A stretch of 64,000 bases of DNA from NIOZ-UU13 sp035528395. GTDB lineage: Bacteria > Planctomycetota > Phycisphaerae > Sedimentisphaerales > Anaerobacaceae. The notes below the pieces were generated by a model. It saw only the letters and a program-made list of their open reading frames with translations, did no database searches and had not been told where the DNA came from. The stretch lies in NCBI GenBank assembly GCA_035528395.1, contig DATKYR010000035.1, positions 1-64,000 of the forward strand. Direction: 5' to 3'. The stretch's first letter is position 1. Each line of letters opens with the position of its first letter. The translations under genes and the position numbers were made by a program. This document shows, piece by piece, positions 36,690 through 45,909 of this stretch.

Positions 36690-37466
36690 CTACAATCGCA
36701 ACCAGGTCATCGCGTTCTGCGAGCGGATCTTTTCCTTGTCGGCCTCGCTCGCGTCCAATACTTCCAGCTTCACCAATGCGGGGTCCGGATAGTTGAAGGG
36801 CATACCGGTCCCGAACATCACACGCTCGGCCCCCAAATTCGTGATGAGCTGCCCAAGCTCGTTCGCCAGCACGGCACTCAAGCGGGACAGTTCCATGGCA
36901 TAATTGGACGGCAGACCATTGTCCTTCCGCCCGAGCGGGCACCCTGTGTAGCCGATGCCGTTCAGCAAGATAAAGCGTGCTTTTGGGTGAGCTTTCACCA
37001 ACTCGACAATCTCCTCCAGCGGCACGTCGGGGACGTTCAGCAGCCAGCTCCGCTCGCGGTTGTCCTCCACTCGGATGGGAATGGAGATGACCAAGCCTCG
37101 CTCAGCCGCGGCGCTCACCAGTTCCCGGCAGCACGGGCTGGAGAGACTGTAGTTGTGCCACTTGGGGTAGAGGCGCAGGCCCGCCATACCGAAATCCTCG
37201 TGGCAGGCTTTCAGATCATCCTGCCAACCGGCATAGAATGGATTGATGACGGCAAATGGAATCAGCCGGTCACTATGACCACGGACCTCCTCCGCCATCT
37301 CCTCATTGCCGGCCTGTGCGTTACGGTAGGTAATGGCGCTGGCGCTGGAGACAACCGCCTTGTCGATCCGTTTGGAGTCCATCAGCGCGAGCAGCGACGC
37401 GGCAGTGTTGTGCCGCAGCCGGCGGAACGCAAAATGACCGAGATACGCATTCACGTCAACGATCAT
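36690..37466 (-). CDS. Amidohydrolase-family TIM-barrel protein
   Basis: A 258-residue protein of the amidohydrolase 2 family (metal-dependent TIM-barrel hydrolases and decarboxylases). It starts IVDVNAYLGHFAF, where the usual HxH metal motif is altered to NAYLGH, and ends with GAERVMFGTGMPF, the equivalent of the conserved FGTDxP with Gly in place of Asp. Key metal ligands therefore seem changed, and catalysis may differ or be lost. It has no signal peptide. Its ATG overlaps the stop of the Tat-exported amidohydrolase upstream by 4 bases, so the two are translationally coupled and possibly form a hetero-oligomer. Confidence 0.75.
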   Translation of the reverse strand: MIVDVNAYLGHFAFRRLRHNTAASLLALMDSKRIDKAVVSSASAITYRNAQAGNEEMAEEVRGHSDRLIPFAVINPFYAGWQDDLKACHEDFGMAGLRLYPKWHNYSLSSPCCRELVSAAAERGLVISIPIRVEDNRERSWLLNVPDVPLEEIVELVKAHPKARFILLNGIGYTGCPLGRKDNGLPSNYAMELSRLSAVLANELGQLITNLGAERVMFGTGMPFNYPDPALVKLEVLDASEADKEKIRSQNAMTWLRL

Positions 37467-38407
37467 GGTTTCCGCCTCCGCAAGAGCTTCATCATGTTTT
37501 CGCTCAGGATCTTCTCCTTGTCCTGTGCGCTCAGGTTCGCCCCACGAATCTTGCCCACCCCTGCTGTCATGGACGAGTCACAGCCAAAGAGGAGCCGATC
37601 CACCCCTACTACTGCTGCGGCCATCTCCACCGTGCCCTCATCCGTTACGCTGCCGCTGGTGTCGAGCAAGACGTTCGGCGCGTGGCGCAGGGCCTTGATC
37701 GTCCACTCCCAATCACCCCCGCCGGAGATGTGCGCACAGATAAGCATGGCTTCTGCGTAGCGGCGAGCCAGTTCAGCGAGGTGCCCGCCGTCGGACATTC
37801 GCGGCTGGTCCTCTACGAAGTAGTGGGAGTGCGACGCGTGGTGCAGGATCGGCACGCCCAGCTCAGTCGCCAGCTCCACGATGGGAAAGACCACCGGCTC
37901 CGTGCAGGTGTACTCGTTGTAAAGCTTGATACCGATAAACCCACGATCTCCAACGCAGCGGCGGACTTCCTCCAACGCCTCTCGGCCGTAGCCGGGATTG
38001 ACGTAGCAGTAGCCGAGCACCCGGCCGGGGAACCGGCGCATCCCGTCGGCCGTCCACCGGTTGCATTCCCGAAAACCGTCGGCGGTCGCCGGCCGGTGCG
38101 GTGTGAGGGTCGAGCAGCACAATTGGTCGATTCCCAGCTTGTCCGCCGCCTCAATGAGCTTGCGATCGTCCGCCTCCCATGTAGCGCGGCTCCGATGAGT
38201 CAAGTGCGCATGACAGTCAATGACCTTGCCTTTGCGGAGCGGGCCGCTCGACGTACCATGTACAGGCTGCTCGATGGCCGCGCACGCCGATGGCAGTGCC
38301 GCCGCCCCCATCGCCACGACCGTGGCGGCCGAACCCTTCAGGAGCGTTCGTCGCGATACGCCCGGCTGAGGCGCCGGCGGACCTGAGGTTATCTGGGGGA
38401 TGGCCAT
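37463..38407 (-). CDS. Tat-exported amidohydrolase-family protein
   Basis: About 314 residues with a twin-arginine leader (VSRRTLLKGSAATVVAMGAA). The amidohydrolase 2 fold is indicated by VIDCHAHLTHRS with an intact HxH, HHASHSHYF, ICAHISGGGDW and LLFGCDSSM, the latter providing the conserved late aspartate. The family hydrolyses lactones or amides, or decarboxylates, with a bound metal. The ATG at 38407 with AGGAGG at 8 bases is the start. It is coupled to the downstream amidohydrolase by a 4-base overlap. Its predicted metal site is better preserved than that of the partner, so it is probably the active member of the pair. Confidence 0.8.
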   Translation of the reverse strand: MAIPQITSGPPAPQPGVSRRTLLKGSAATVVAMGAAALPSACAAIEQPVHGTSSGPLRKGKVIDCHAHLTHRSRATWEADDRKLIEAADKLGIDQLCCSTLTPHRPATADGFRECNRWTADGMRRFPGRVLGYCYVNPGYGREALEEVRRCVGDRGFIGIKLYNEYTCTEPVVFPIVELATELGVPILHHASHSHYFVEDQPRMSDGGHLAELARRYAEAMLICAHISGGGDWEWTIKALRHAPNVLLDTSGSVTDEGTVEMAAAVVGVDRLLFGCDSSMTAGVGKIRGANLSAQDKEKILSENMMKLLRRRKP

Positions 38408-38543
38408 ACGTTTCTGCCTCCTGTCCAATAGAAATAACCTGTTGCAGTCAACAGCCCAAAGGTTGCCAACAGAACCACCCAGCAACTGCCCCGTATTCTC
38501 TTAAGCATATCTCACCGGATCCTTTCTATGGTCAGGAGATTTT

Positions 38544-38817
38544 CATTCACGGTGCGGCATGGCCGGGCCTCGCCAGACGCTGCCTGACGTAGTTCAGACC
38601 GTCGTCGGATGGTTCGAATTTCACTCGCTTGATGTTCGAGAAGGGCAGATCGTCGAACGCCTGCCACATTTGACCGTTGTCCTACGGGCTCCCAATTGTA
38701 GATTTCGGATTGAGGATTGCGAATTAGCGGCCCACCCGATCCACAATCAGCCAACGTCAGAAGTGCTGCCAGTAAGCCGAGGCAATTCACAGATGAGAAG
38801 AATATGCAATCTTTCAT
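38544..38817 (-). pseudogene. Collapsed BNR-repeat lipoprotein gene
   Basis: An ATG at 38817, overlapping the stop of the isomerase gene (ATGA), starts a lipoprotein signal (LLAALLTLADCGSGG) and reaches NWEPVG, similar to the mature start of the BNR protein at 10960-13269 (WEPIG). The frame then jumps to DNGQMWQAFDDLPFSNIKRV, nearly identical to the C-terminal NNGRTWEAFNDLPFSNIQRV of that protein. A further small shift leads to GSVWRGPAMPHRE and a stop at 38544. The propeller body of about 700 residues is missing, so this is a deletion remnant of a former operon member. Confidence 0.8.
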
Positions 38818-39836
38818 ATCCACTCCCGCATGATCCGCAGGTACTCGCGGCAGGTTTCTCGCATGTCGGGGTCGCCGGGATGCCGGTCCTGCTCGATGGA
38901 GGCGAAGCCGTTGAAGCCGATCTGCTTGAGGGCCGTGACAATCGCCTGGATGTCCATCACACCCCGACCGAACGGCGGGAACTGTCGCATCAAGCCGTCG
39001 ATATCGCGCATGTGCACGTTCATCAGGTGCTTGCCCACTTTGTGGATGGCGACTGGAGGGTATTCCCGCTGGAGCAGCGTCCAGCCCGCGTCGATATTGT
39101 AGCCCAGATCGTCGTCGCGAATCTGGTCCCACAGCCGCAGGAACGACGCCGCATCCGGGACCAAGCAATGTGTGTGCTGCTCGATGGAGAACTTCAGGCC
39201 GTGGGCTTTCGCCCGTGAAAGGCAGGCTTTGGTGGTCTCCACGTAGGCGTTCCACACCCGGTCCCAATCGAATCCTTCCGCAATGTCGATGTGATACTTC
39301 TGGCCTGGTTTGGGCTTGGCGATCTCGTAGTAGCGGGGCAGATACTCCGTCGGCCCTTTCAGCTCGCGCGCCCAGGGAGCTACGATATTAATGATCGGCG
39401 CGCCCAGCTCTTTCCCGATTCGGCAGCCCGCCTCGAAGTAGGCGAGTGCCTGCTCGCGAGCGGCTCGATCCGTGCTCGAGAGGTCCTCGACCACCGGCTG
39501 GAAGAGGACGAACTGCGATACACGCAATTTGTTTTGCTGGAGCTTTTGGTTGAGCCGAGCGACCCGGGCGTCCGTCCAGAACTCCTTGAGGTCTCTACGT
39601 GCCGTCACGATCAATTCGACGCCGTCGAAGCCCAGCTCACCGATGACATCCAGGGCCCGCTCGGGGTCCGCGGCGGGGCTCAGATTGTGAAAACACCAAC
39701 TCAGGCAGCCAACTTGGGTCTTGCCTTGCGGGCGTGACGGCGGTTCTGCAGCCGTTGCGGACAGTGACAGTCCGGAAGCCGCGATCGCGGCGGTCTGGAG
39801 AAACTGACGGCGATTCAAATCAAATCGAGTCTTCAT
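38814..39836 (-). CDS. Tat-exported sugar isomerase/epimerase-like TIM barrel
   Basis: A 340-residue protein with a twin-arginine leader (NRRQFLQTAAIAASGLSLSA). The xylose isomerase-like TIM barrel shows FDGVELIVTARRD, APIINIVAPW, LKFSIEQHTHCLVPD, LGYNIDAGW and NVHMRDIDG, which hold the expected Glu, Asp and His metal ligands. It probably isomerises or epimerises a sugar or cyclitol outside the cytoplasm. The ATG at 39836 has aaggag upstream. It belongs to the GC-rich operon-like run; its stop overlaps the start of the collapsed BNR gene, and the alpha/alpha-barrel protein gene lies 92 bases upstream. Confidence 0.85.
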   Translation of the reverse strand: MKTRFDLNRRQFLQTAAIAASGLSLSATAAEPPSRPQGKTQVGCLSWCFHNLSPAADPERALDVIGELGFDGVELIVTARRDLKEFWTDARVARLNQKLQQNKLRVSQFVLFQPVVEDLSSTDRAAREQALAYFEAGCRIGKELGAPIINIVAPWARELKGPTEYLPRYYEIAKPKPGQKYHIDIAEGFDWDRVWNAYVETTKACLSRAKAHGLKFSIEQHTHCLVPDAASFLRLWDQIRDDDLGYNIDAGWTLLQREYPPVAIHKVGKHLMNVHMRDIDGLMRQFPPFGRGVMDIQAIVTALKQIGFNGFASIEQDRHPGDPDMRETCREYLRIMREWI

Positions 39837-39928
39837 AAGTCTACTCCTTCTTGTTATGGTGGGTGGCGACGATGCCACCCGTTGTTTCTGCTTCCCACGC
39901 CGAGCTTGCAGGCTGTGAATCCTCTGGC

Positions 39929-41131
39929 CTATAGTGCACCGGTGTATCCTGCCCCTTCGAGAGCGAGGAACCAGGGCGTGGCAGACAGTCCATCCCAGCC
40001 GGATGGGTTGTGTTTCGTCAGGAATACCCTTCGCAAAGTTTCGTCGTATGGCACCAGGGCTGTCCACAGCACGCCGGGCGAGTTTCTCCATCTTGGGTCC
40101 GGCTGACCACCGTCGATGCGCTGGAACTTGGCGCCGGTCACCTGCTGGTTCCACATGAAGTCACGGTTCGTGGCGATGAGCCGCTGTATATCCTCCTTGG
40201 TGAAGACCAACCCGTGCTCGAAGGCCGTGACGATAGCCTCGACATCGATCCCGTAATAGCCACCATTCGGATGAACACCGACCCAGTGCTTGGGCGAACC
40301 GTCGGCCTTGCAGTCCCACGTTCCCGCGGGGTCCCAATAGTTCCAGACAAAGTACGTTCCGTCCTGGCGCGTCTTCATCCGCGATTTCATGAGCCGGAAC
40401 CATTTCTCCGCCCGCTCCCGGTAGACGGGTTTCCTCGTCACATCATACATTGCGATCAGCCAGCGAGCGATGTGGTTCTCCTTGTTGTCGGGATTGGAGA
40501 AACCGTCGGTGTTGCGCCGGGCGTAGCCCTCGGTCCATTGTCCGGTCTTCGGGTCGATACCGAAAAGGGGAACCACCCACAGTCCGCCGTTAGCGATCTC
40601 GCGCCAACAGCCGCGCGAATCCCACTTTTCGAAGACCCGCTCGGCCAATCTAAGATACGCCTGGGCCTGCGAGTCGAATTTGCCCTTGAGCGAGGGGGTC
40701 TTGAGGATCTCATCCGCCGTCAGGACGACCGGGCGCAGAACCATCGCCTCTCCCAGCAGGCTGTCCGTATAGAAGCTTTCTGTGGCGTCCATTCCGCTTT
40801 TGGGCCAACCGACAAAACCGTCCGGCTCTTCGACGCCGCGGCGAACGCATGAGTCCATCCAGTCGATCAGCATCTCGACCCACTTCGGATCGCGCGTCGC
40901 CAAATACCCATAGTAGAAGCCGTTCAGAAACGGGCTGACGAGCCAGCCGAGTTGTTCGCCCATTTCCTTGTCGCAGTAGCGCGAGCGGGCTCTGCCCAGA
41001 ATGTTCTTCTCCCATCGGGCGAGCCAATCCTGAGTCAGGTCCGTACTGGCAGCGCCGCGCACGTCACTCTTCACTAACGGCAATGCGGCCCCGGCAAGGA
41101 CCAGATCCCCGAGGAATTCACGGCGATTCAT
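39929..41131 (-). CDS. Tat-exported alpha/alpha-barrel protein, putative glycan enzyme
   Basis: A 400-residue protein with a twin-arginine-type leader (NRREFLGDLVLAGAALPLV). The body is helix-rich with repeated aromatic/acidic motifs (GFYYGYLATRDPKWVEMLID, GWPKSGMDATESFYTDS, NGGYYGIDVEAIV), which suggests an alpha/alpha-barrel as in polysaccharide lyases and unsaturated glucuronyl hydrolases. No specific catalytic residues can be assigned with confidence. Start at 41131 with GGAGGAG upstream. Its start lies 4 bases downstream of the stop of the small secreted protein, and the isomerase-like gene follows, so it is probably part of one glycan-degradation transcript. Confidence 0.7.
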   Translation of the reverse strand: MNRREFLGDLVLAGAALPLVKSDVRGAASTDLTQDWLARWEKNILGRARSRYCDKEMGEQLGWLVSPFLNGFYYGYLATRDPKWVEMLIDWMDSCVRRGVEEPDGFVGWPKSGMDATESFYTDSLLGEAMVLRPVVLTADEILKTPSLKGKFDSQAQAYLRLAERVFEKWDSRGCWREIANGGLWVVPLFGIDPKTGQWTEGYARRNTDGFSNPDNKENHIARWLIAMYDVTRKPVYRERAEKWFRLMKSRMKTRQDGTYFVWNYWDPAGTWDCKADGSPKHWVGVHPNGGYYGIDVEAIVTAFEHGLVFTKEDIQRLIATNRDFMWNQQVTGAKFQRIDGGQPDPRWRNSPGVLWTALVPYDETLRRVFLTKHNPSGWDGLSATPWFLALEGAGYTGAL

Positions 41132-41135
41132 GACT

Positions 41136-41537
41136 TCATTTCTCCTCCGAAGGATATTGCGATTCGATTCTGAAGGTCGTCGCCAAGGGCTTGTTACTAA
41201 CCATGCCGCCGAGATCACCCGTGGTGTTGAAATGCACCTGCCATCGGTCCGCGATTTCGATGCCCGCCGGGGGTACGAATGTGACGGAGACCGGCTGGCG
41301 AATCTGTTCATCGACGATCTCCAGTGCGATCCCGGCGAGTCCCCGTTGCCGGCCGTAAAAAACTTGGGAATAGCGAGGCGAGCATACGGCACAGTTCGTC
41401 ACAGCAATATTCTGAAAACCGCCGCGGGATTCGGCACCGAAGTCGGGAATATGGTATATACCGGTGGCAGGAACGGCATTTGCTGTGCCCATGCACAAGA
41501 ACCCGGCACAGATTGCGGAGAGATATTTTGAATCCAT
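41136..41537 (-). CDS. Small secreted protein of unknown function
   Basis: A 133-residue protein with a signal peptide (SAICAGFLCMGTANA). The mature part contains two close cysteines (NCAVC) and a beta-rich C-terminal half (VSVTFVPPAGIEIADRWQVHF). I do not recognise the family. The ATG at 41537 has an excellent aggag ribosome-binding site 5 bases upstream, and a promoter is visible just beyond, so this appears to be the first gene of the GC-rich operon. Alternatively it may be the truncated end of a longer secreted protein, but the signal peptide argues for a complete small gene. Confidence 0.65.
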   Translation of the reverse strand: MDSKYLSAICAGFLCMGTANAVPATGIYHIPDFGAESRGGFQNIAVTNCAVCSPRYSQVFYGRQRGLAGIALEIVDEQIRQPVSVTFVPPAGIEIADRWQVHFNTTGDLGGMVSNKPLATTFRIESQYPSEEK

Positions 41538-41587
41538 GATAACTCCTGTCCTGCCCAAGTTATGATCTGTTTGAGGCAACTGACCAT

Positions 41588-41615
41588 ATTATAGCGTTTT
41601 CCGGCAGGACTGCAA
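41588..41615 (-). promoter_or_regulatory. Promoter of the GC-rich minus-strand operon
   Basis: On the minus strand TTGCAG (41615-41610), a 16-base spacer, then TATAAT (41593-41588), about 50 bases before the ATG at 41537. It would drive the run of genes down to 35695. Confidence 0.5.
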
Positions 41616-42417
41616 TGCGTAGCGATCGCGCCCTTTACGCCATCTGGGTCAGGGCCGTCAGCATACGCAACATTGACATATGAACTCCTTTCGCAGAGAA
41701 TTCCCATATACACTTCACAAAAGCAATTCTACGCGCTCAAGGTCCCACAATACCAGAATCCCCGTTCAATTTCAACAATTTTCCGGCGGACCCAATGAGT
41801 TGGTGCGCGAGGAAGACCGGAATTCACAAACAGAATAGGATTTGCATCATCCATCGTAAATTCTCGGCACTATGCAGGGCAACGGTTAAGGCTACCGTCC
41901 AGGTCTCTCCCACAAACTGCCTCCCGGCTGTCGCTGGTCGAAGTAAGGTTTGACGTACTTCCTTTACCGTCAAGGGCATTGAAATGGAACAGATTATTCA
42001 AGTAAAATGGCATACTGCGGCGTGGAGGGGCATTGCTTATCAAAACAAATGGCAAATGTCGGTTAAGACCTGTTGTATGAGTTCAGATGTCCGAAACATC
42101 AGAAGTGTTTGTGAAGCGGGCGGGTGTCCGGATCCAGTCGAATAAAGGCACCGCCCCAATGGGCGGTCTCGGGTTGATTTTTCTCCTTGAATCGTTTTCC
42201 CCTTTCAGTATAATCACTCCTGTCGGTGACATAACGAAACAGAGATTATAAAGATTGCTGACTGCATTCTTCTTTTTCAGCGTGTTAATGAAGGGTGGCC
42301 TAAAAATTGTGATATGCAGGCAATTTTAACCGACGGGCAAAAAGGTAAAGCTATTGCAGTAAAGCATGTTTCAAAGTGATTGAGTCCTTAACTGTTGCAG
42401 AAAGTGGAGATTATATC
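41616..42417. other. Intergenic region upstream of the enolase-superfamily gene
   Basis: About 800 bases with no convincing gene. The one clear structure is a 7-bp hairpin, ACCGCCC/GGGCGGT at 42150-42167, followed by a T-rich run, possibly a plus-strand terminator. The rest looks like decayed non-coding DNA. Confidence 0.45.
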
Positions 42418-43683
42418 ATGAGAACAGATCGTCGAAAATTCATAAGTACTGCCCTTGCTGGTGGGCTTGCCGCCACATGGTCGCGCTCATGCGGTGGCTC
42501 AGAGGCCCAGAGACCTGATTACACCCGGCTCGATGAAATACTTAAACAGCCTGTACTGAAAAAGGAGCTGTTTGCTACCCCCGTGATCATTAAGACCCTT
42601 GAATTGCTTCGTTATAAGCGCAGTTTCCTGTGCCGGGTACGTTCTTCTGATGGTGCAGAAGGTATTTCGGTTGGTCACAGCGGGATGAATTCGCTCTATC
42701 CAATTTTTGTCAATACGTTGAAACCTTTTTTTATTGATAAAGATGCACGCGAGTTGGATCTGCTGCTTGAAAAGGTGTACATATACAATCTCAATTTCAG
42801 ATTAAGCGGCCTGGCGCTCGGGATACCTCTTGCTACCATTGAGTTTGCGATTCTCGATATGCTGGGGCGTATTGCTAATAAGTCCATCGGCCAGTTGATC
42901 GGAGAAATCCACCACCGACGAGTTGCAGTATACCAAGCCACAGAATACCGTGAAAAACCATTAGAGGAGTCCCTGGAACTGATAAAAAGGGATGTCGCGG
43001 AATACAATACCCACGCGCTTAAGATTAAAGTTGGCGGGCTTATGTTCATGACTAAGGACATTAATGCCGTTGCTCCAAAAGGAAGGACCGAAAAAATCAT
43101 TCCGCTTATCCGCAAAACGTTTGGCGATAAAATGGCTTTGTATGCAGATGCAAACGGTTTTTATTCAGTTGATGAGGCGATACGGGTTGGCAAGTTATTG
43201 GAAGCGTACGGCTATGGTTTTTTTGAAGAACCTATTCCTTTCGACTGGTATGAAGAGACCAAACAGGTTGCTGATGCACTGACCATTCCAATTGCAGGTG
43301 GCGAACAGGAATACAGCCTGCATGGTTTTCGCTGGCTTATTGCCAATGATGGGCTTCAAATTGTTCAACCTGATAACTATTATTTTGGTGGCATGATTCG
43401 TTCGATGAAAGTGGCACGTATGGCACATGCATTCGGAAAAGCTTGTACGCCGCATATGTCTGGTGGAGGACTCGGATACCTTTACATGATTCATTTTGTA
43501 TCTGCCCTTCCCAATGCATCTGCTCATCATGAATTCAAAGGATTAAACACGAATGTACAATTTGAATGTAAAATATCGCCCCTGTCAGTGGTGGATGGAA
43601 AGATTAAAGTCCCCACCGGCCCGGGTTTAGGTGTGGAGATTGACCCGGATTTCATTAAAAAGCATGAGGCGGTCAAAGGATAG
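42418..43683 (+). CDS. Exported enolase-superfamily (mandelate racemase/muconate cycloisomerase-like) enzyme
   Basis: A 421-residue protein with a twin-arginine-like leader (RTDRRKFISTALAGGLAATW). The enolase-superfamily barrel has the KxK motif in LKIKVGG, then the metal ligands in ALYADANGFYSVD, FFEEPIPFDW and AGGEQEYS, and a late histidine in CTPHMSGGG. This combination is typical of the mandelate racemase/dehydratase groups, which abstract a proton next to a carboxylate and often dehydrate sugar acids. Substrate unknown. The ATG at 42418 is chosen because it gives the leader directly. The gene stands alone on the plus strand among minus-strand neighbours. Confidence 0.85.
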   Translation: MRTDRRKFISTALAGGLAATWSRSCGGSEAQRPDYTRLDEILKQPVLKKELFATPVIIKTLELLRYKRSFLCRVRSSDGAEGISVGHSGMNSLYPIFVNTLKPFFIDKDARELDLLLEKVYIYNLNFRLSGLALGIPLATIEFAILDMLGRIANKSIGQLIGEIHHRRVAVYQATEYREKPLEESLELIKRDVAEYNTHALKIKVGGLMFMTKDINAVAPKGRTEKIIPLIRKTFGDKMALYADANGFYSVDEAIRVGKLLEAYGYGFFEEPIPFDWYEETKQVADALTIPIAGGEQEYSLHGFRWLIANDGLQIVQPDNYYFGGMIRSMKVARMAHAFGKACTPHMSGGGLGYLYMIHFVSALPNASAHHEFKGLNTNVQFECKISPLSVVDGKIKVPTGPGLGVEIDPDFIKKHEAVKG

Positions 43684-43830
43684 TCCACAAAAGAAAACAA
43701 AGAATGATACATCTGTAATTAGTGTGCACAAACTACATAAAACTCTATACCTCCTGCACAAATCTTACGCGATTGATACCACAAGTCACCATTCCCATGA
43801 GTTGTAAAAATGCCATAAATCCGTGTCACC

Positions 43831-43980
43831 AGAATGTCTCCACAGATTTTAAATGTGATGAGTGATGGGAACACCAAACCTCTAATTCTTGCCGAAAAAC
43901 GAATATTTTTTAAGTATTTTTCACAATTTTCGGATTAAGTAGCCGGATGAAAAGAAATGTATCAAGCATATAATTCTTTT
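43831..43980. repeat. 150-bp dispersed element, copy 1
   Basis: Matches 61312-61461 over exactly 150 bases without an apparent net length change. The first 17 bases and the last ~90 are nearly identical, including GCCGAAAAAC, TTTTTCACAATTTTC and AAGTAGCCGGATGAAAAGAAA. It begins where the minus-strand subtilisin remnant ends, so on that strand it would form the 3' untranslated region. It could be a conserved RNA-level signal or a repeat end. Confidence 0.8.
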
Positions 43981-44215
43981 AATTGGCCTTCCGAGCAGCT
44001 TCAACAAAACCAACTGGATTGATCAATCTGCCTCTCTGGAAATCCCAACCTGAGTCATACAGAAGCTTGTCTATCTGGTCGGCGCGTAGATCGGGATTGA
44101 CTTGTATACCCAGGGCGACCACGCCGGCAATGTAGGGTGCTCCCCAGCTCAATCCACCGCGAGTCCAGAAGATATAAGCGTCTTTTGCCTTCTCGCTTGC
44201 TGTGGTTCGATTGCC
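43979..44215 (-). pseudogene. C-terminal remnant of a subtilisin-like protease
   Basis: Seventy-eight codons after an in-frame stop at 44216-44218. They read RTTAS, then FWTRGGLSWGAPYIAGVVAL (the active-site serine is in GLSWGAP), then NPVGFVEAARKAN and a stop. The same pattern, SRTTASPCG followed by RQGGFSWAVPYIAGVYAL, occurs in the protease at 45910-49173, so the remnant comes from a paralogue. The aspartate and histidine parts of the triad and all N-terminal domains are gone. Confidence 0.85.
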
Positions 44216-44489
44216 TCAGTCTCGTTATACCGAAGAGATAGCACAGTATTTTTCAGTGGCTAAAAATAGGGTGGCATTCCTCTATTTCAAACAACATTAT
44301 ATATCTTTATTTCCTTGGCAGGTAATATGTAAAAATCTCGGACTTGCAATCTAAATGTTACATGCCGCTGATACAGGTCAAAAACATGAGTCAAATCCTT
44401 AATACAGCATAAGCATGGCAGATAGCTCTACGAATCCCATGATAGAGCAAAACTTCCACCTGGTATAGGACTACAACGCAAACATAACA

Positions 44490-45841
44490 CTATACCTCCC
44501 AGCCCTTCCTGTACGTCCGGCTGATATACTGATTTATCTGGGGATAGTTTGTGCACTTCATCTTCTTCGCGTCCCACTCAAGCTTCTTGCCCACGCCAGC
44601 GAATGCCGCAAGATGGCCGGTCAGGATCCATTCGGTGAGCCGGCCGGACGTGGTGGTGAAGTCATTGGTGAGGGGGCTATCCTTCTTGATTGCGTTGAAT
44701 ATCTCATTGATCGCACCGCCGGTTCGTGGGATCGTTTTCGGCGGCGGGAGGAACTCCTTGTGTTTCTTTACGGGCAGGATGCGAGTGTCGAGACAAAAGG
44801 AACCCGTATACATATAGCCCTTGTCGCCGATGAGGATTGTTCCGCCTCTGCTGGGCGGCTGCAGTTCCTTGCGTAACTGCTTGTAGTATTCGGGCATCGC
44901 CTCGCCACTCTCGTAGGCATAAACCTTCACCGGTGGCATATCTCCACGCACCGGGAACTCCCAGCGCACCGCTATATTTGTGGCGTACATCTCATCGCTA
45001 CCGCCTTTGAGGTAGATACACTCCACCGTGTAGTGGTCAGCCTCTCCCAGATGCAGGGCATCGAACGCCCCATCCATGTTGTGGCAGCCCATGTCGCCAA
45101 GGCCGGCGGTGCCGAACTGCCGCCACTTGCGCCAGTCGACCGGGTGCAGATCGTCATGGTAGTCGCGGTAGGGAGCCGGCCCGATCCACTCGTCCCAGTG
45201 CACGTGAGCAGGCACAGGCTTGGAAGGCAGGCGCCCCCCGGAACCACCAAAGCTCTTGCCGACGGTGCAGTGGGCCTCGGTCACCTTGCCGATTGCGCTG
45301 GCCCAGATGTACTCGCAGAAGCGATGGTGACCTTCCCCGTAGTGTCCCTGGTTGCCCATGGCGGTGTACACCTTGTTCTTCTTGGCCACCTCGCCAAGCA
45401 CCCGGCACTCCCGGATGTTGTGCGCCAGCGGCTTCTCGCTGAACGTGTGAATTCCGCGTTCCATGGCGCGCATCGCCGCAGGGGCATGATGGTGGTCCGG
45501 CGTGGCGATCAGGGCCACGTCCAGATCCTTGTGACACTCGTCGAGCATTCGTCGGTAGTCGTGATAGATTTTGGGCCTGGCATCGGTTTCCTTGATCTTC
45601 TCGAGGGCGGAGGCGATCATGTTGTCGTCGATATCCACCATCGCGACCAGTCGTTGTGAGTCTGCCATGTTCAGTGGGAGTCGTCTGCCCTGCCCGCCGC
45701 AGCCAATGATGGCGACCCCCAGCTTCCCATTGGCAGGCCCCGCCGCGTGCAGCAGCGGACACATGCCAAGCCCGCCCCAACTGCAGCAGAAGCCGCCAGG
45801 GAAGCCTGTTTCAATATATCTCTTCGTGAATAAGTACGCAT
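44490..45841 (-). CDS. Gfo/Idh/MocA family oxidoreductase with frameshifted Tat leader
   Basis: The body (44490-45764, about 420 residues) has GVAIIGCGGQGRR as nucleotide-binding motif and SEKPLAHNIRE as the catalytic-lysine motif. The expected leader is present directly upstream but in another frame: ATG at 45841 with aaagga upstream, then YSRRDILKQASLAASAAVGAG. One base appears to be missing in GGCTTGGCATG (around 45765): adding one G restores a continuous protein of about 450 residues. Either the gene is newly inactivated, or the base was lost in sequencing or assembly. If it is read from the internal ATG at 45764, no export signal remains. Substrate unknown; probably sugar metabolism like its relatives in this window. 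Confidence 0.8.
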
Positions 45842-45909
45842 TTGCGTTGTCCTTTCCATATCCCGGGACGAACGAGGATTAAAACGTCCTGGCTCGAACG
45901 ATGATCCGA

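Larger units (their letters stand above)
43684..44489. other. Intergenic region with repeat and protease remnant
   Basis: Contains the 150-bp element copy at 43831-43980 and the end of a subtilisin-like gene (43979-44215, minus strand). Bases 44216-44489 hold nothing recognisable. Confidence 0.6.

Noticed and set aside
38559..39218. 219-codon plus-strand frame
   Set aside because: Antisense of the isomerase gene and the collapsed BNR gene.
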